This document shows positions 7,838 through 16,914 of a DNA stretch of 64,000 nucleotides, one piece after another; position 1 is the stretch's first letter, and each line of letters starts with the position of its first letter. Below the pieces are notes generated by a model that saw nothing but the letters and a program-made list of their open reading frames with translations, was not told where the DNA came from and ran no database searches. This stretch comes from Candidatus Desulfaltia sp. (GTDB lineage Bacteria > Desulfobacterota > Desulfobacteria > Desulfobacterales > ETH-SRB1): contig JAUSPN010000045.1 of assembly GCA_030656555.1 (NCBI GenBank), positions 1-64,000 on the forward strand. Reading direction: 5' to 3'. Position numbers and translations under genes: made by a program.

Positions 7838-8329
7838 ATGAATTATGAAAATAGTCCTAATCAGGGCGTAGAAATGGCACAGCCGCTGGAAGATGAAGAG
7901 ATTATAGAGCTTACGGATGAGGTTGTAGATGCCTCAGAAAACGGAATGGAACCAGGCGAATTTGAAGATACTGTTGAATTTTACGAGCTTGAAGATAAAA
8001 AAGAAGACAAACCGATAGCGAGACCAGCAGATGACAACCTTGCAACCAGTATCAGCGCTGATAATGTTCTTGATAAGGAAATAAGCGGTGATCAGAATAT
8101 GGCTGATAGATTTGCTGATTTACCGGGAATGGATTTAGAGCCGGAAATCGAGGTATTAGAGGATGCACACGAAGAGGTTTCGTTGTCTCATGAGCGTCTT
8201 GAGGAGACTTTAGAGCGAGTTGTTGAAAAAATGTTTTCTGAAAAGATTGAGAAGATGCTTGCCGAAATGATTGAAACTGCGGTTTCAAGGGAAATAAAAA
8301 GTATAAAGGAAAAACTGCGAGACCTTTAA
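7838..8329 (+). CDS. Acidic protein with C-terminal coiled coil, unknown function
   Basis: I do not recognise a named family. The 163-aa protein is highly acidic for its first 115 residues (EDEEIIELTDEVVD and similar). It ends in an amphipathic helix (about 118-163: ERLEETLERVVEKMFSEKIE, continuing KMLAEMIETAV). Tails of this VVEKMFSEKIEKML type are seen at the ends of several deltaproteobacterial regulatory proteins and probably mediate oligomerisation. A GGGGGG-like purine run precedes the ATG, and a good promoter lies upstream. It precedes valS in the same direction, but a 170-base gap with a hairpin separates them. Confidence 0.6.
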   Translation: MNYENSPNQGVEMAQPLEDEEIIELTDEVVDASENGMEPGEFEDTVEFYELEDKKEDKPIARPADDNLATSISADNVLDKEISGDQNMADRFADLPGMDLEPEIEVLEDAHEEVSLSHERLEETLERVVEKMFSEKIEKMLAEMIETAVSREIKSIKEKLRDL

Positions 8330-8394
8330 AAAGTTATCGTTATTGAAGCTCCCCGCCGCAAGTAGCGGGGAATGCGCTTGCTTTTGCGGTTCAA

Positions 8395-8467
8395 CCACAG
8401 ACCCACACCGACGAGCATTGACTTTTCCGTTTTAGGCGGATCTGTGCTTGCCTGTGTGGGTCTGTGG
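8395..8467. repeat. Perfect inverted repeat CCACAGACCCACAC
   Basis: CCACAGACCCACAC (8395-8408) is repeated inverted as GTGTGGGTCTGTGG (8454-8467). The preceding text AATGCGCTTGCTTTTGCGGT recurs, slightly altered, near 53553-53575. The repeat overlaps the GTG at 8464 that opens the valS frame, one reason to prefer the ATG at 8503. Confidence 0.7.
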
Positions 8468-8502
8468 CTCTAAGAAATAATTTAATTAAGGAAGACTGGG
8501 AT

Positions 8503-11196
8503 ATGAGTTCTGATCTGCTCGACAAGGGGTATAAGCCAAATGATGTGGAAAAATACTGGTACGATTTTTGGGAAAAAGAGCAACTCTTTGCCGCTATTGA
8601 GGAAGACGGGCAAAAAAGCTATTCAATTGTAATTCCCCCGCCTAATGTTACAGGGGTTCTTCACATGGGGCATGCTCTAAATATTACCCTGCAGGACATT
8701 CTTTGCCGTTTCAGGAGAATACGGGGGGATAATGTTCTATGGATGCCTGGAACCGACCATGCAGGGATTGCAACACAGAATGTTGTTGAAAAAAAGCTTG
8801 CAAACGAGGGGCTTGATCGCCACAAGCTTGGCAGAAAGAAATTTATTGAGGCAGTATGGGAATGGCGCAGCGAGTACGGCAGCGCAATTATAAATCAGCT
8901 CAAGCGTCTTGGAGCTTCATGTGACTGGAAGCGTGAACGCTTTACAATGGATGAAGGATTGTCGCTGGCGGTACGCAAGGTTTTTGTGCAGCTTTACAAT
9001 GAAGGCCTTATTTATAGAGGAAACTATATTACCAACTGGTGTCCGCGTTGCCAGACGGCGCTTGCTGAAATTGAAGTGGAGCATGATGATCACAACGGCC
9101 ATCTTTATTATATCCTCTATCCTTTTGAAAAAGGATCGGTTGAAGAAGGACACGGCGGAATAGTTGTTGCGACCACCAGGCCTGAAACTATGTTAGGTGA
9201 TACAGCGCTGGCCGTTAATCCTGATGATAAACGATATCAGGGTATTGAGTCTGACATGGTGATTCTTCCGCTTGTGAACAAGCCTATACCCATAATCAGG
9301 GACGGATATGTTGATATGGCATTCGGCACAGGCGGTCTCAAGGTTACTCCGGCTCATGATCCAAACGACTTTGAAATAGGAAAACGCCACAACCTTCCGA
9401 TTATCAAAGTTATTGGTGATGATGGGTTAATGACGTCTGAGGCCGGTAAATTTGAAGGTCTTGACAGGTTTAAATGCAGAGATGCTGTAATAAAAGAGCT
9501 TAAAGAGACAGGGCTGTTGAAAAAAGTTGAGCCATATAATCACAGCGTTGGTCATTGTTACAGATGCAAGACCGTTGTTGAGCCTAATCTGTCTTTACAG
9601 TGGTTTGTAAAGACCGGGCCGCTTGCGGAAAAAGCAATAGAAGCAGTTAAAAAGGGGGATACAAAAATCATCCCTGAAATATGGACAAAAACTTATTTTG
9701 AGTGGATGAATAACATCAGGGACTGGTGTATATCACGGCAGATATGGTGGGGGCATCAGATTCCCGCATGGACATGCGAAGATTGCAGGGAGCTTATTGT
9801 TGCTCTTGATACTCCTGAATCCTGTCCAGCCTGCAAAGGAACAAAGCTTGTTCAGGAAACAGATGTGCTGGACACCTGGTTTAGTTCTGCGCTGTGGCCG
9901 TTTTCCACAATGGGATGGCCGGAAAAAACACCTTTGTTGAAAAAGTTTTATCCAACATCTGCTCTTGTTACCGGCTTTGATATACTTTTTTTCTGGATTG
10001 CCAGAATGATGATGATGGGTATCCATTTTATGGGTGATGTGCCGTTCAAAGATGTGTATGTGCATGCCCTTGTACGTGATGTTGAGGGCAAAAAGATGAG
10101 TAAGTCAAAGGGGAATGTTATTGATCCTCTGAGCGTGATCGATAAATATGGAACCGATGCATTCCGCTTTACTTTGGCGGCTTTTGCTGCACAGGGACGG
10201 GATATTAAGATGTCCGAAGACAGAGTTGAGGGATACCGTCATTTTATAAATAAGCTCTGGAATGCTGCACGGTTTGCTTTTATGCATATAACCGAAGAAA
10301 ATTCAAAACCTTTCAGCCTTCAGTCTTCAGCCGGCAACCTTTCTCTTCCCGACAGGTGGATTTTGTCCAGGCTTAATTTTGTTACAGTAAATGTTGCCGA
10401 AGCTATTGACACCTATAGATTTAATGATGCGGCAGGCGCTCTTTACAGGTTTGTGTGGCATGAGTTCTGCGACTGGTATCTGGAGGCGATAAAGCCCTCA
10501 TTATATGGAAAACAGGGGGAGGACAGACGTCAGGCAACGATGAATGTGCTCTGGTTTGTTTTGCATGACGCACTTATACTGCTTCATCCGTTCATACCCT
10601 TTGTAACCGAGGAGATCTGGCATAAACTTCCTGGAACGCGGGGTTCTATAATGAAAGCCTCATTTCCTTTAGACAGACCGGATGCCGCTAATTATCGACG
10701 CGATAATGATGCTGAATCAAAAATGGAACTTATCGCCGGAATAATAACAGGAATTAGAAATATCAGGGGCGAGATGAATATTGCCCCGTCATTACTGCTT
10801 GATGTTTCAGTTCAATCACAGGATGAAAAAACACAGGAAGCGCTTAATCAGCATAGAGACATTATAATAAATCTTTCCGGTTTAAAAACCCTTTTAGTCG
10901 AGTTGCCGGGTGAAAAGCCGAAGAGGGCGGCAACAGCGGTCGTCGAGACCGCCACTATTTATGTTTTACTTGAGGGTATGATTGATTTTGCCAAAGAAAT
11001 CAATCGGCTTGAGAATGAGGTGAGCAAGTTGACAAATGAACTGACGGCTGTATCCGGGAAATTAAGCAATGAAAAGTTCATTAACAAAGCACCCGGGGAT
11101 ATAGTTGAAAAGGTTAAAGAAAAGCAGAGAATCCTTCTTGAAAAACAAGGGAAACTAAAGGCAAATATAGAGAAGATAAAAGAGGTTGCAAATTGA
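8503..11196 (+). CDS. valS: Valyl-tRNA synthetase
   Basis: Class I aminoacyl-tRNA synthetase charging tRNA-Val. The HIGH signature is HMGH at residues 54-57 after PPPNVTG; KMSKS lies near 531; the editing (CP1) domain contains ATTRPETMLGDTA; the anticodon-binding and C-terminal coiled-coil tRNA-binding arm (last about 65 residues) are present. The frame opens at a GTG at 8464 inside an inverted repeat; the ATG at 8503 has AAGGAAG upstream and gives 897 aa, so I use it. Confidence 0.95.
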   Translation: MSSDLLDKGYKPNDVEKYWYDFWEKEQLFAAIEEDGQKSYSIVIPPPNVTGVLHMGHALNITLQDILCRFRRIRGDNVLWMPGTDHAGIATQNVVEKKLANEGLDRHKLGRKKFIEAVWEWRSEYGSAIINQLKRLGASCDWKRERFTMDEGLSLAVRKVFVQLYNEGLIYRGNYITNWCPRCQTALAEIEVEHDDHNGHLYYILYPFEKGSVEEGHGGIVVATTRPETMLGDTALAVNPDDKRYQGIESDMVILPLVNKPIPIIRDGYVDMAFGTGGLKVTPAHDPNDFEIGKRHNLPIIKVIGDDGLMTSEAGKFEGLDRFKCRDAVIKELKETGLLKKVEPYNHSVGHCYRCKTVVEPNLSLQWFVKTGPLAEKAIEAVKKGDTKIIPEIWTKTYFEWMNNIRDWCISRQIWWGHQIPAWTCEDCRELIVALDTPESCPACKGTKLVQETDVLDTWFSSALWPFSTMGWPEKTPLLKKFYPTSALVTGFDILFFWIARMMMMGIHFMGDVPFKDVYVHALVRDVEGKKMSKSKGNVIDPLSVIDKYGTDAFRFTLAAFAAQGRDIKMSEDRVEGYRHFINKLWNAARFAFMHITEENSKPFSLQSSAGNLSLPDRWILSRLNFVTVNVAEAIDTYRFNDAAGALYRFVWHEFCDWYLEAIKPSLYGKQGEDRRQATMNVLWFVLHDALILLHPFIPFVTEEIWHKLPGTRGSIMKASFPLDRPDAANYRRDNDAESKMELIAGIITGIRNIRGEMNIAPSLLLDVSVQSQDEKTQEALNQHRDIIINLSGLKTLLVELPGEKPKRAATAVVETATIYVLLEGMIDFAKEINRLENEVSKLTNELTAVSGKLSNEKFINKAPGDIVEKVKEKQRILLEKQGKLKANIEKIKEVAN

Positions 11197-11204
11197 GATT
11201 TTTG

Positions 11205-11345
11205 AAAAAGGTTCAAAGGTTCAAGGTTCAGAGGTTCAAAGGTTGATGCCCTATGGCATTAACCCAATGGAACCAAATAATAGTAAAAAAAGCGCGAAGC
11301 GCTTAACCGTGAACCGTTGAACCGTTGAACCCCGAACCTTAAAAA
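11205..11345. repeat. GTTCAAGG-arm inverted repeat
   Basis: GGTTCAAAGGTTCAAGGTTCAG words (11208-11244) face AACCGTGAACCGTTGAACCG words (11305-11340). The repeat fills the whole gap between valS and nadC, ending just before the nadC ribosome binding site. Confidence 0.7.
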
Positions 11346-11359
11346 TTAACGAGGTCTGC

Positions 11360-12184
11360 ATGTATTTAATACAAGGTTTGATTGAAACAGCTCTGAAAGA
11401 GGATATCGGGTCAGGTGATATTACTACGGATAATCTTGTCGCACATGATGCAGGAGGACATGGTGTAATTATTGCCAAGGAAAAGGCTGTAATTGCCGGG
11501 CTTGATATTGTTTACCGGGTTTTTGAACAGCTTGATCCGAAAATTATTTTCAGGCCCGAGTGCAAAGATGGCGATACTGTTATGGATGGCGGAATTATTC
11601 TAAAGGTTGAGGGAAAACTTCGAAGTCTTCTGGTCGGTGAACGAACCGCTTTAAATTTTTTGCAGCACCTTTCCGGAATTGCCACACATGTACGTTCATA
11701 TGTGGATAGACTTGAAAATAAAAAGGTTCGCCTTGTTGATACACGTAAAACAACGCCGGGATTGCGAGTTTTAGAAAAATATGCTGTTCGTGTAGGCGGA
11801 GCCTGTAATCACAGAATGGGACTTTATGACGGTGTTTTGATTAAGGATAATCACATAGCCGCTTGCGGCGGTATAACAAAGGCTGTTAAGCACATCAGAA
11901 ACAAAGTTTCTCATCTTATTAAAATAGAGGTCGAGGTTTCCAGTCTGGACGAAGTAAAGGAAGCTGTAACGGCCGGCGTCGATGTTATCATGTTGGACAA
12001 CATGGACATAGGCAGGATAAAACAATCAATTAAACATATTAACGGAAGAGCTTTGGTCGAAGTTTCCGGTCGGATAACGATAGAAAGCCTTAATCGTCTG
12101 GCAGATATTGGTGTGGATATTATCTCTATTGGAGCCCTTACGCACTCGGCAAGAAGCGTGGACTTGAGTATGCGTATTGAGTAA
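11360..12184 (+). CDS. nadC: Quinolinate phosphoribosyltransferase (decarboxylating)
   Basis: Converts quinolinate and PRPP to nicotinate mononucleotide in de novo NAD synthesis. Residues 1-110 form the N-terminal open-faced sandwich (EDIGSGDITTD near 13-23). The barrel shows DTRKTTPGLR near 135 (PRPP/quinolinate contacts), KDNHI near 168 and MLDNMDI near 214. Length 274 aa is usual. An AACGAGG purine stretch before the ATG supports the start. NaMN is also the co-substrate of CobT, encoded at 50.4 kb. Confidence 0.95.
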   Translation: MYLIQGLIETALKEDIGSGDITTDNLVAHDAGGHGVIIAKEKAVIAGLDIVYRVFEQLDPKIIFRPECKDGDTVMDGGIILKVEGKLRSLLVGERTALNFLQHLSGIATHVRSYVDRLENKKVRLVDTRKTTPGLRVLEKYAVRVGGACNHRMGLYDGVLIKDNHIAACGGITKAVKHIRNKVSHLIKIEVEVSSLDEVKEAVTAGVDVIMLDNMDIGRIKQSIKHINGRALVEVSGRITIESLNRLADIGVDIISIGALTHSARSVDLSMRIE

Positions 12185-12207
12185 GGGATTAAGGGATTCT
12201 ATTGATT

Positions 12208-13122
12208 TTAATTCCTAAATTCGCAATTAAGCGAAGCGACCTTGTTTCTACCATTTTCTTTGGCAATATACATCGCTTTATCCGCTCTTTGAACAAAGCT
12301 TGAAATTCTTTCATCAGGGCGATATTCTGTGATACCTATACTTATAGTTACTTTAACTATATTGCCGGATATCGGCATAAATTTTTCATTTCCCATTAAA
12401 TCTTTTATTCTTGTTGCGACAATAAGCGCTTCTTCGCATTTTGTTTCCGGAAGGATAACAGTAAATTCTTCTCCGCCATATCTATAAGCGGAGTCCATCA
12501 TTCTAAGACAAGATTTGATTATCTGACCGAGTCTAATCAGAACCTTGTCACCTTGAAGGTGCCCGTAAGCATCATTGTATTTTTTAAAATAATCAATATC
12601 TAAAAATAAAAGTGAAAGTGGATGCTTGTAACGCCCGCGCCTGTAGACTTCTGAGTCCAATTGTTTGTAAAAGTGCCTTGAATTATAAAGTTGTGTCAGT
12701 TCGTCGGTTATTGCAAGCTCTTCAAGCTTTTTCAGCATTATTTTGCGTTCTTTTCTGAGCTGTCTTTCTTTAAATACTCTTTTTAGCCTCAGCAGCAGCT
12801 CCTCAAGGCGCATTGGTTTAAAGACAATATCGCTTGCGCCTTTGGTGATTACCTCTTCATAAGAGTATTTATCGCCATAACCGGTCATCATGATGACATC
12901 TGTATCATAGGTTTCATTTATTAACTCTGTAAGTTTGAAACCGTCTATTCCCTGCATTATTATATCGGTTATTACAATGGAAATATCAGTTGTTTTCAAT
13001 AATTCAAGAGCTTCCTCGCCGCTGGAAGCAGTGAAAACATTGAACCCTGACAACCCTATGAAATCATGTATAGCTTCTCTAATAGTTGTGTCGTCGTCTA
13101 CTATTAATATATTTGTATTCAT
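12208..13122 (-). CDS. Response regulator with GGDEF diguanylate cyclase output
   Basis: Two-domain regulator. Residues 1-120 are a receiver with phosphoacceptor D53 in ITDIIMQG and a Lys in VFKPM; a short coiled linker follows; the GGDEF domain (about 140-300) has the active-site motif GGEEF within YRYGGEEFTVILP, so it should make cyclic di-GMP. The RxxD autoinhibitory I-site (RxxD five residues before GGEEF) is not evident: that region reads MMDSAYRY. No histidine kinase lies next to it. It is convergent with nadC (24 bases apart). Confidence 0.9.
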   Translation of the reverse strand: MNTNILIVDDDTTIREAIHDFIGLSGFNVFTASSGEEALELLKTTDISIVITDIIMQGIDGFKLTELINETYDTDVIMMTGYGDKYSYEEVITKGASDIVFKPMRLEELLLRLKRVFKERQLRKERKIMLKKLEELAITDELTQLYNSRHFYKQLDSEVYRRGRYKHPLSLLFLDIDYFKKYNDAYGHLQGDKVLIRLGQIIKSCLRMMDSAYRYGGEEFTVILPETKCEEALIVATRIKDLMGNEKFMPISGNIVKVTISIGITEYRPDERISSFVQRADKAMYIAKENGRNKVASLNCEFRN

Positions 13123-13241
13123 TTTTAATTAACCGCCATGATGATTTAACAGCAATAATTAGCATCCAGGTTGACATTATTAAGAAAAATCTGATAGAAA
13201 TGTTATCTTTTTAAATTTGACTTTTTAAGAGTTGATCAATT

Positions 13242-13473
13242 TTGACAAGCTCGTAAAAAGTCGGATTCATCGAATGTGTCATTCCCGCCTGCCAACGCCT
13301 GAGACAGCATTCAGCTTATATGCCAGCATCTTTGGCAATGGCGGGCAGGTCGACCGCAGGGAGAAATCTCATCTTTTCAATAGGTTGCAGTAAGATTTCT
13401 CCTGTCGTCGAAACAAGGATTTCTCGTTTCACTCGAAATGACAGGCTAAAGGGACTTTTTACGAGCTTGTCAA
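13242..13473. repeat. MITE-like element with 21-base perfect terminal inverted repeats
   Basis: TTGACAAGCTCGTAAAAAGTC (21 bases, 13242-13262) is repeated exactly inverted at 13453-13473. The interior has its own palindromes (CCCGCCTGCCA against TGGCGGGCAGG; GAGAAATCT against AGATTTCTC). It encodes nothing. A shorter relative lies at 48382-48517, and lone arms lie at 250-269 and 55439-55458. Confidence 0.8.
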
Positions 13474-13789
13474 AGATGACGGTTTAATAAAAAAACAAAA
13501 AGGCCATGATGAAATGAGAGATTACTATAACACTTCAGTATGATCTGGCAATAAGAAAAGCCAATTTTGTCAATAGCTAATTTAAATGAGGATGATCTCA
13601 TCTTTTGCAAACAACAGCAACCTTGCAGCGTGTGAACTATTGCGATTTTTCTGTTGACCACGCCTGTTGTTTTTTCTTATTCTTAAATTTACGAAAAAAC
13701 CGAACAGTCAATTTATATGTCTTTCTGCCTTAACTCATAAACAATTGAATGTTTGTTTTTTTCATTTTATGTTGGAATAATTTGAGGAG

Positions 13790-13851
13790 CGGAGCGACAT
13801 CATTATTCGACGTTCGATGTTCAATGTTCGATGTTGAACGTTAATCTTTTT
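13790..13851. repeat. Half copy of the GTTCGATGTT element
   Basis: GAGCGACATCATTATTCGACG followed by GTTCGATGTT words matches the right half of the 5691-5888 element. It ends directly before the glycerate kinase ATG at 13860. Confidence 0.65.
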
Positions 13852-13859
13852 CATATATC

Positions 13860-15230
13860 ATGAACTCTAAAATAAAAAATATTGCTGGAATGAGAAAAGA
13901 TGCTGAAAAAATCTTTTATTCAGGGCTGCGTGCTGTTAATCCCGGCCTTGCTGTAAAAAGATATTGCAAACTTGAAAACAACCATCTTTTTGTCGCTGAT
14001 TTGAGTTACGATCTTTCTGAATATAAAAATATCTTTGTAATCGGAGCTGGAAAAGCAACAGCCCCCATGGCCGCAGAAATAGAAAACATTCTTGGAAGCA
14101 GGGTTACAAAAGGCATCATCAACGTCAAATACGGGCATACAAGCAAACTTGCTCGAATCAAACTGATAGAGTCAGGGCACCCGGTTCCGGATAAAAACGG
14201 GCGACAGGGCGCCGAAGCTATTATCGATCTTGCAAACAATGCGGGTGAAGATGATCTGGTTTTATGCCTTATTTCAGGCGGTGGTTCCGCACTGCTTCCC
14301 CTCCCCTGCCCTGGCATCACATTAAAAGACAAACAGGATACGATAAAAATACTTCTTTCCTGCGGAGCGGCTATACACGAAATTAATGCGTTAAGAAAGC
14401 ATGTTTCCATGATAAAAGGAGGAAGACTGGCTCAAGCCGCCCACCCTGCATCGCTCGTATCACTGATACTTTCAGACGTTGTCGGTGATAATCCGGATGT
14501 TATCGCATCAGGGCCCACTGTACCGGATTCAAGCAGTTTCGACGATTGCATGAAAATTATTGACAGATACAATATCCGAGAAAAATTGCCAAAACCTGTT
14601 GTAAAACATATAAAGGAAGGGATTTCGGGCATGGTCCCGGAAACACCTAAGGCAGGCGATCCTGTCTTTGAAAAAGCACAGAATATAATTATAGGCAGTA
14701 ATATTGAAGCCATATCAGCGGCAAAGAAAAAATCCAAAAGCCTTGGTTATAACACTATTGTTCTTTCCTCCATGATCCAGGGCGACACAACCCATGTGGC
14801 GCATGTTCACAGCGCCATAGCCGGAGAAATAATTAAAACAGGCAATCCAATTCCCTCGCCTGCGTGCATCCTTTCCGGCGGAGAAACTACTGTAATTGTC
14901 AGTGGGAAAGGGATTGGGGGAAGAAATCAGGAGTTTGCGCTGGCCGCAGCAATAGATATTGCCGGCGCAAAAAATATTGTCGTTCTAAGCGGAGGCACAG
15001 ACGGCACAGACGGACCCACAGATGCCGCAGGAGCAATAGCTGATACAAATACTTTATCAAGAGCCATGGCCATGGGGCTTAATCCCGGCTATTTTCTGGC
15101 AAACAACGACTCTTATCATTTTTTTCAAAAACTTGGCGATCTGCTGATAACCGGCCCGACAAACACAAATGTTATGGATTTGAGGATAGTGCTCGTGGCT
15201 ATTTCAACTGAAAACGGACCGGAACTCTAA
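13860..15230 (+). CDS. Glycerate kinase (GckA/TtuD family, MOFRL domain)
   Basis: Class II glycerate 2-kinase family. Residues 1-250 are the DUF4147 domain with FVIGAGKAT near 58 and a glycine-rich ISGGGSALLP near 140; the C-terminal MOFRL domain (about 330-440) has LSGGETTV, GGRNQEF and a GGTDGTDGPTDAAG segment. It would phosphorylate glycerate from the serine, glyoxylate or hydroxypyruvate routes. Length 456 aa is normal. Its last 32 bases overlap the convergent tonB end. The start abuts a repeat, and no convincing Shine-Dalgarno is visible. Confidence 0.9.
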   Translation: MNSKIKNIAGMRKDAEKIFYSGLRAVNPGLAVKRYCKLENNHLFVADLSYDLSEYKNIFVIGAGKATAPMAAEIENILGSRVTKGIINVKYGHTSKLARIKLIESGHPVPDKNGRQGAEAIIDLANNAGEDDLVLCLISGGGSALLPLPCPGITLKDKQDTIKILLSCGAAIHEINALRKHVSMIKGGRLAQAAHPASLVSLILSDVVGDNPDVIASGPTVPDSSSFDDCMKIIDRYNIREKLPKPVVKHIKEGISGMVPETPKAGDPVFEKAQNIIIGSNIEAISAAKKKSKSLGYNTIVLSSMIQGDTTHVAHVHSAIAGEIIKTGNPIPSPACILSGGETTVIVSGKGIGGRNQEFALAAAIDIAGAKNIVVLSGGTDGTDGPTDAAGAIADTNTLSRAMAMGLNPGYFLANNDSYHFFQKLGDLLITGPTNTNVMDLRIVLVAISTENGPEL

Positions 15231-15813
15231 CCCACATATCAAGCTTTTTATCCCCTTTCATTCCAGGTTCAAAAAGCCACACCTTTACTGATTCTATTGC
15301 TTTTCTGTCTAAAATTGAATAGCCGCTGGAAGTAAATAACCGAAGATCGCCTACCCTTCCATTTCGGTCAACCAGAACATCGAGAACCACGGTGCCCTGA
15401 TAACCTCTTTTTCTTGCTATCCTGGGATATTTTGGAAGCGGATTTATTCTGTATAACGGAATCGCCTTTCTATCTGCTTTTTGATATGTTGAATCAAAAT
15501 CCTGATAAATAATCTCTTCTGGGGCTTCAGATTCTTCAAAGATTACCTTCTCCGGTTCAACAGGAACCCTGACCATTTTTTTGGATATCAGCGGCTTTTT
15601 CTGCGATTCCGGATTTAAAACACTTTTAGCAGGAGACTTTTTTACATCTGATTTCGGCTGTATCACCTGTGGCTGCAGATATGCCAGTGTCATGGTAATA
15701 GCCCTGGTCTCCGGCCTGTATACATGCTTCTTCTTAAGACAATCAAACTCCATTCCAAAAAGCAAACCGTGTATCCCAATTGCCAGCACACCAGCAAATA
15801 TTATTGGTCTCAC
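15199..15813 (-). CDS. tonB: TonB energy-transducing protein
   Basis: Periplasm-spanning TonB, which carries ExbBD energy to outer-membrane receptors. It has one N-terminal membrane helix (residues 3-21), a Pro/Lys/Glu-rich spacer (about 50-110), and a C-terminal TonB domain (about 120-204) with YPRIARKRGYQGTVVLDVLV and a final VRVPVRFQLK. It is the last gene after exbB-exbD, two bases downstream of exbD. In this operon its most likely client is BtuB, encoded upstream. Confidence 0.92.
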   Translation of the reverse strand: MRPIIFAGVLAIGIHGLLFGMEFDCLKKKHVYRPETRAITMTLAYLQPQVIQPKSDVKKSPAKSVLNPESQKKPLISKKMVRVPVEPEKVIFEESEAPEEIIYQDFDSTYQKADRKAIPLYRINPLPKYPRIARKRGYQGTVVLDVLVDRNGRVGDLRLFTSSGYSILDRKAIESVKVWLFEPGMKGDKKLDMWVRVPVRFQLK

Positions 15814-15815
15814 AG

Positions 15816-16223
15816 CTATTGGTCCGCCTCCGCCTGCAGAGAAATCCTATTTATGCCTGCCGTTCTGATACAATCCATGACCTTGAAAAGTTTCTGGTAT
15901 GACAGGTTCCGGTCAGCGAAAAGAAGGACTCCGGCAGCAGCATTCCCTTTGACCGCTCTCTTTAACGCTTCTGTCAAATTATCCAGGCCAATCGCTTTTT
16001 TATCAACAAAAACCGTTCCATCAGCTTTAACCGTCACAGACAAAACCGTTGTTTTATCGATCTTTGCGGTGGAAGATGAAGGAAGAATAACCGGCAAACC
16101 GCGATGCACGGCCATAGATAACATTGCATATATGAAAAACACCAGAACCAGAAAAACAATATCAATAAGGGGAAGCATTTCAATGCGAGCCTTTCTGTTT
16201 GTTTGAAGGCCGAGTTTCATCAT
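15816..16223 (-). CDS. exbD: ExbD/TolR-family biopolymer transport protein
   Basis: A 135-aa inner-membrane protein with a cytosolic N-terminus, one transmembrane helix (about 18-38) containing the essential Asp (LPLIDIVFLVLVFF), and a periplasmic domain. It partners ExbB to form the proton channel energising TonB. Its start overlaps the exbB stop by four bases, showing translational coupling. Confidence 0.93.
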   Translation of the reverse strand: MMKLGLQTNRKARIEMLPLIDIVFLVLVFFIYAMLSMAVHRGLPVILPSSSTAKIDKTTVLSVTVKADGTVFVDKKAIGLDNLTEALKRAVKGNAAAGVLLFADRNLSYQKLFKVMDCIRTAGINRISLQAEADQ

Positions 16224-16849
16224 GTATCTCCCTTTTGTGCGGCTGAACTCTGCACCAGTTTTTCATATACTATCTCCAGGCTGGTGGCGTATTTTTCTAT
16301 TGAAAGAACGGCATTTTCAACCCGGGAATTAAAGTAATTGTATGGAAAAACCGAAAGGATAGCAATGCCAAGCCCTGCTGCTGTTGTAATCAAAGCCTGA
16401 GCTATTCCCGCTGTAACAGCACCAGGATGTTCAATGCTGGTTGTCCCCAATACGTCAAAGGCTGTAATAATTCCGAGCACCGTGCCGAAAATACCCAGCA
16501 AAGGAGCCACGGTAATCATAGTATCCATCACCCCCATATATCTGCGCATCAGCTTGATCTCTTCGGCGCCGGCCGATTCCATAGCTTTGGTCATGGAAAA
16601 TTCACGATGCAGAATACCTGTTATTAGAATCCTTATAATATAGTCTTTTGATCCAGTTGTCTTTTCTCTAACCGCCTCCCAATCCCCTGTTCTACAAAGT
16701 TCAAGGACTTCATCCACAAGAGGCTGGTCGCGGCTCATGTTCACTCTAACCCAGAAAATTATCTTTTCTATGATAACGGTCATCACAATGACTGAACAGG
16801 CTAAAAGCGGATACATTACCGGCCCGCCGCTAATAAATATTTCCAGCAT
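16220..16849 (-). CDS. exbB: ExbB/MotA/TolQ proton channel protein
   Basis: A 209-aa membrane protein with three transmembrane segments: an N-terminal one (about 8-28) and the paired helices around APLLGIFGTVLGIITAF and GIAQALITTAAGLGIAIL typical of the MotA/TolQ/ExbB family. The frame continues 28 codons upstream to 16933, but the ATG at 16849 is preceded by GGAGG at good spacing and starts the conserved sequence MLEIFISGG. It forms an operon with exbD and tonB. Confidence 0.93.
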   Translation of the reverse strand: MLEIFISGGPVMYPLLACSVIVMTVIIEKIIFWVRVNMSRDQPLVDEVLELCRTGDWEAVREKTTGSKDYIIRILITGILHREFSMTKAMESAGAEEIKLMRRYMGVMDTMITVAPLLGIFGTVLGIITAFDVLGTTSIEHPGAVTAGIAQALITTAAGLGIAILSVFPYNYFNSRVENAVLSIEKYATSLEIVYEKLVQSSAAQKGDT

Positions 16850-16914
16850 TATTCCTCCAATCAATAAAATCCAGTGTTTAGGGTTCAGGTTATGCTTGCC
16901 GGTATCATTGTAGT

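Larger units (their letters stand above)
13123..13859. other. Repeat-filled intergenic region
   Basis: A 737-base gap between the divergent regulator and glycerate kinase genes. It contains a 232-base terminal-inverted-repeat element (13242-13473) and a half copy of the GTTCGATGTT element (13790-13851) abutting the kinase start. The 63-codon minus-strand frame at 13470-13661 has no family resemblance and I do not call it. A TTGACATTATTAAG stretch near 13172 could be a -35 region, but no good -10 follows. Confidence 0.55.

Noticed and set aside
13470-13661. 63-codon minus-strand ORF after the MITE-like element
   Set aside because: No start context, no family likeness, Cys-rich random composition and partial overlap with the repeat end.
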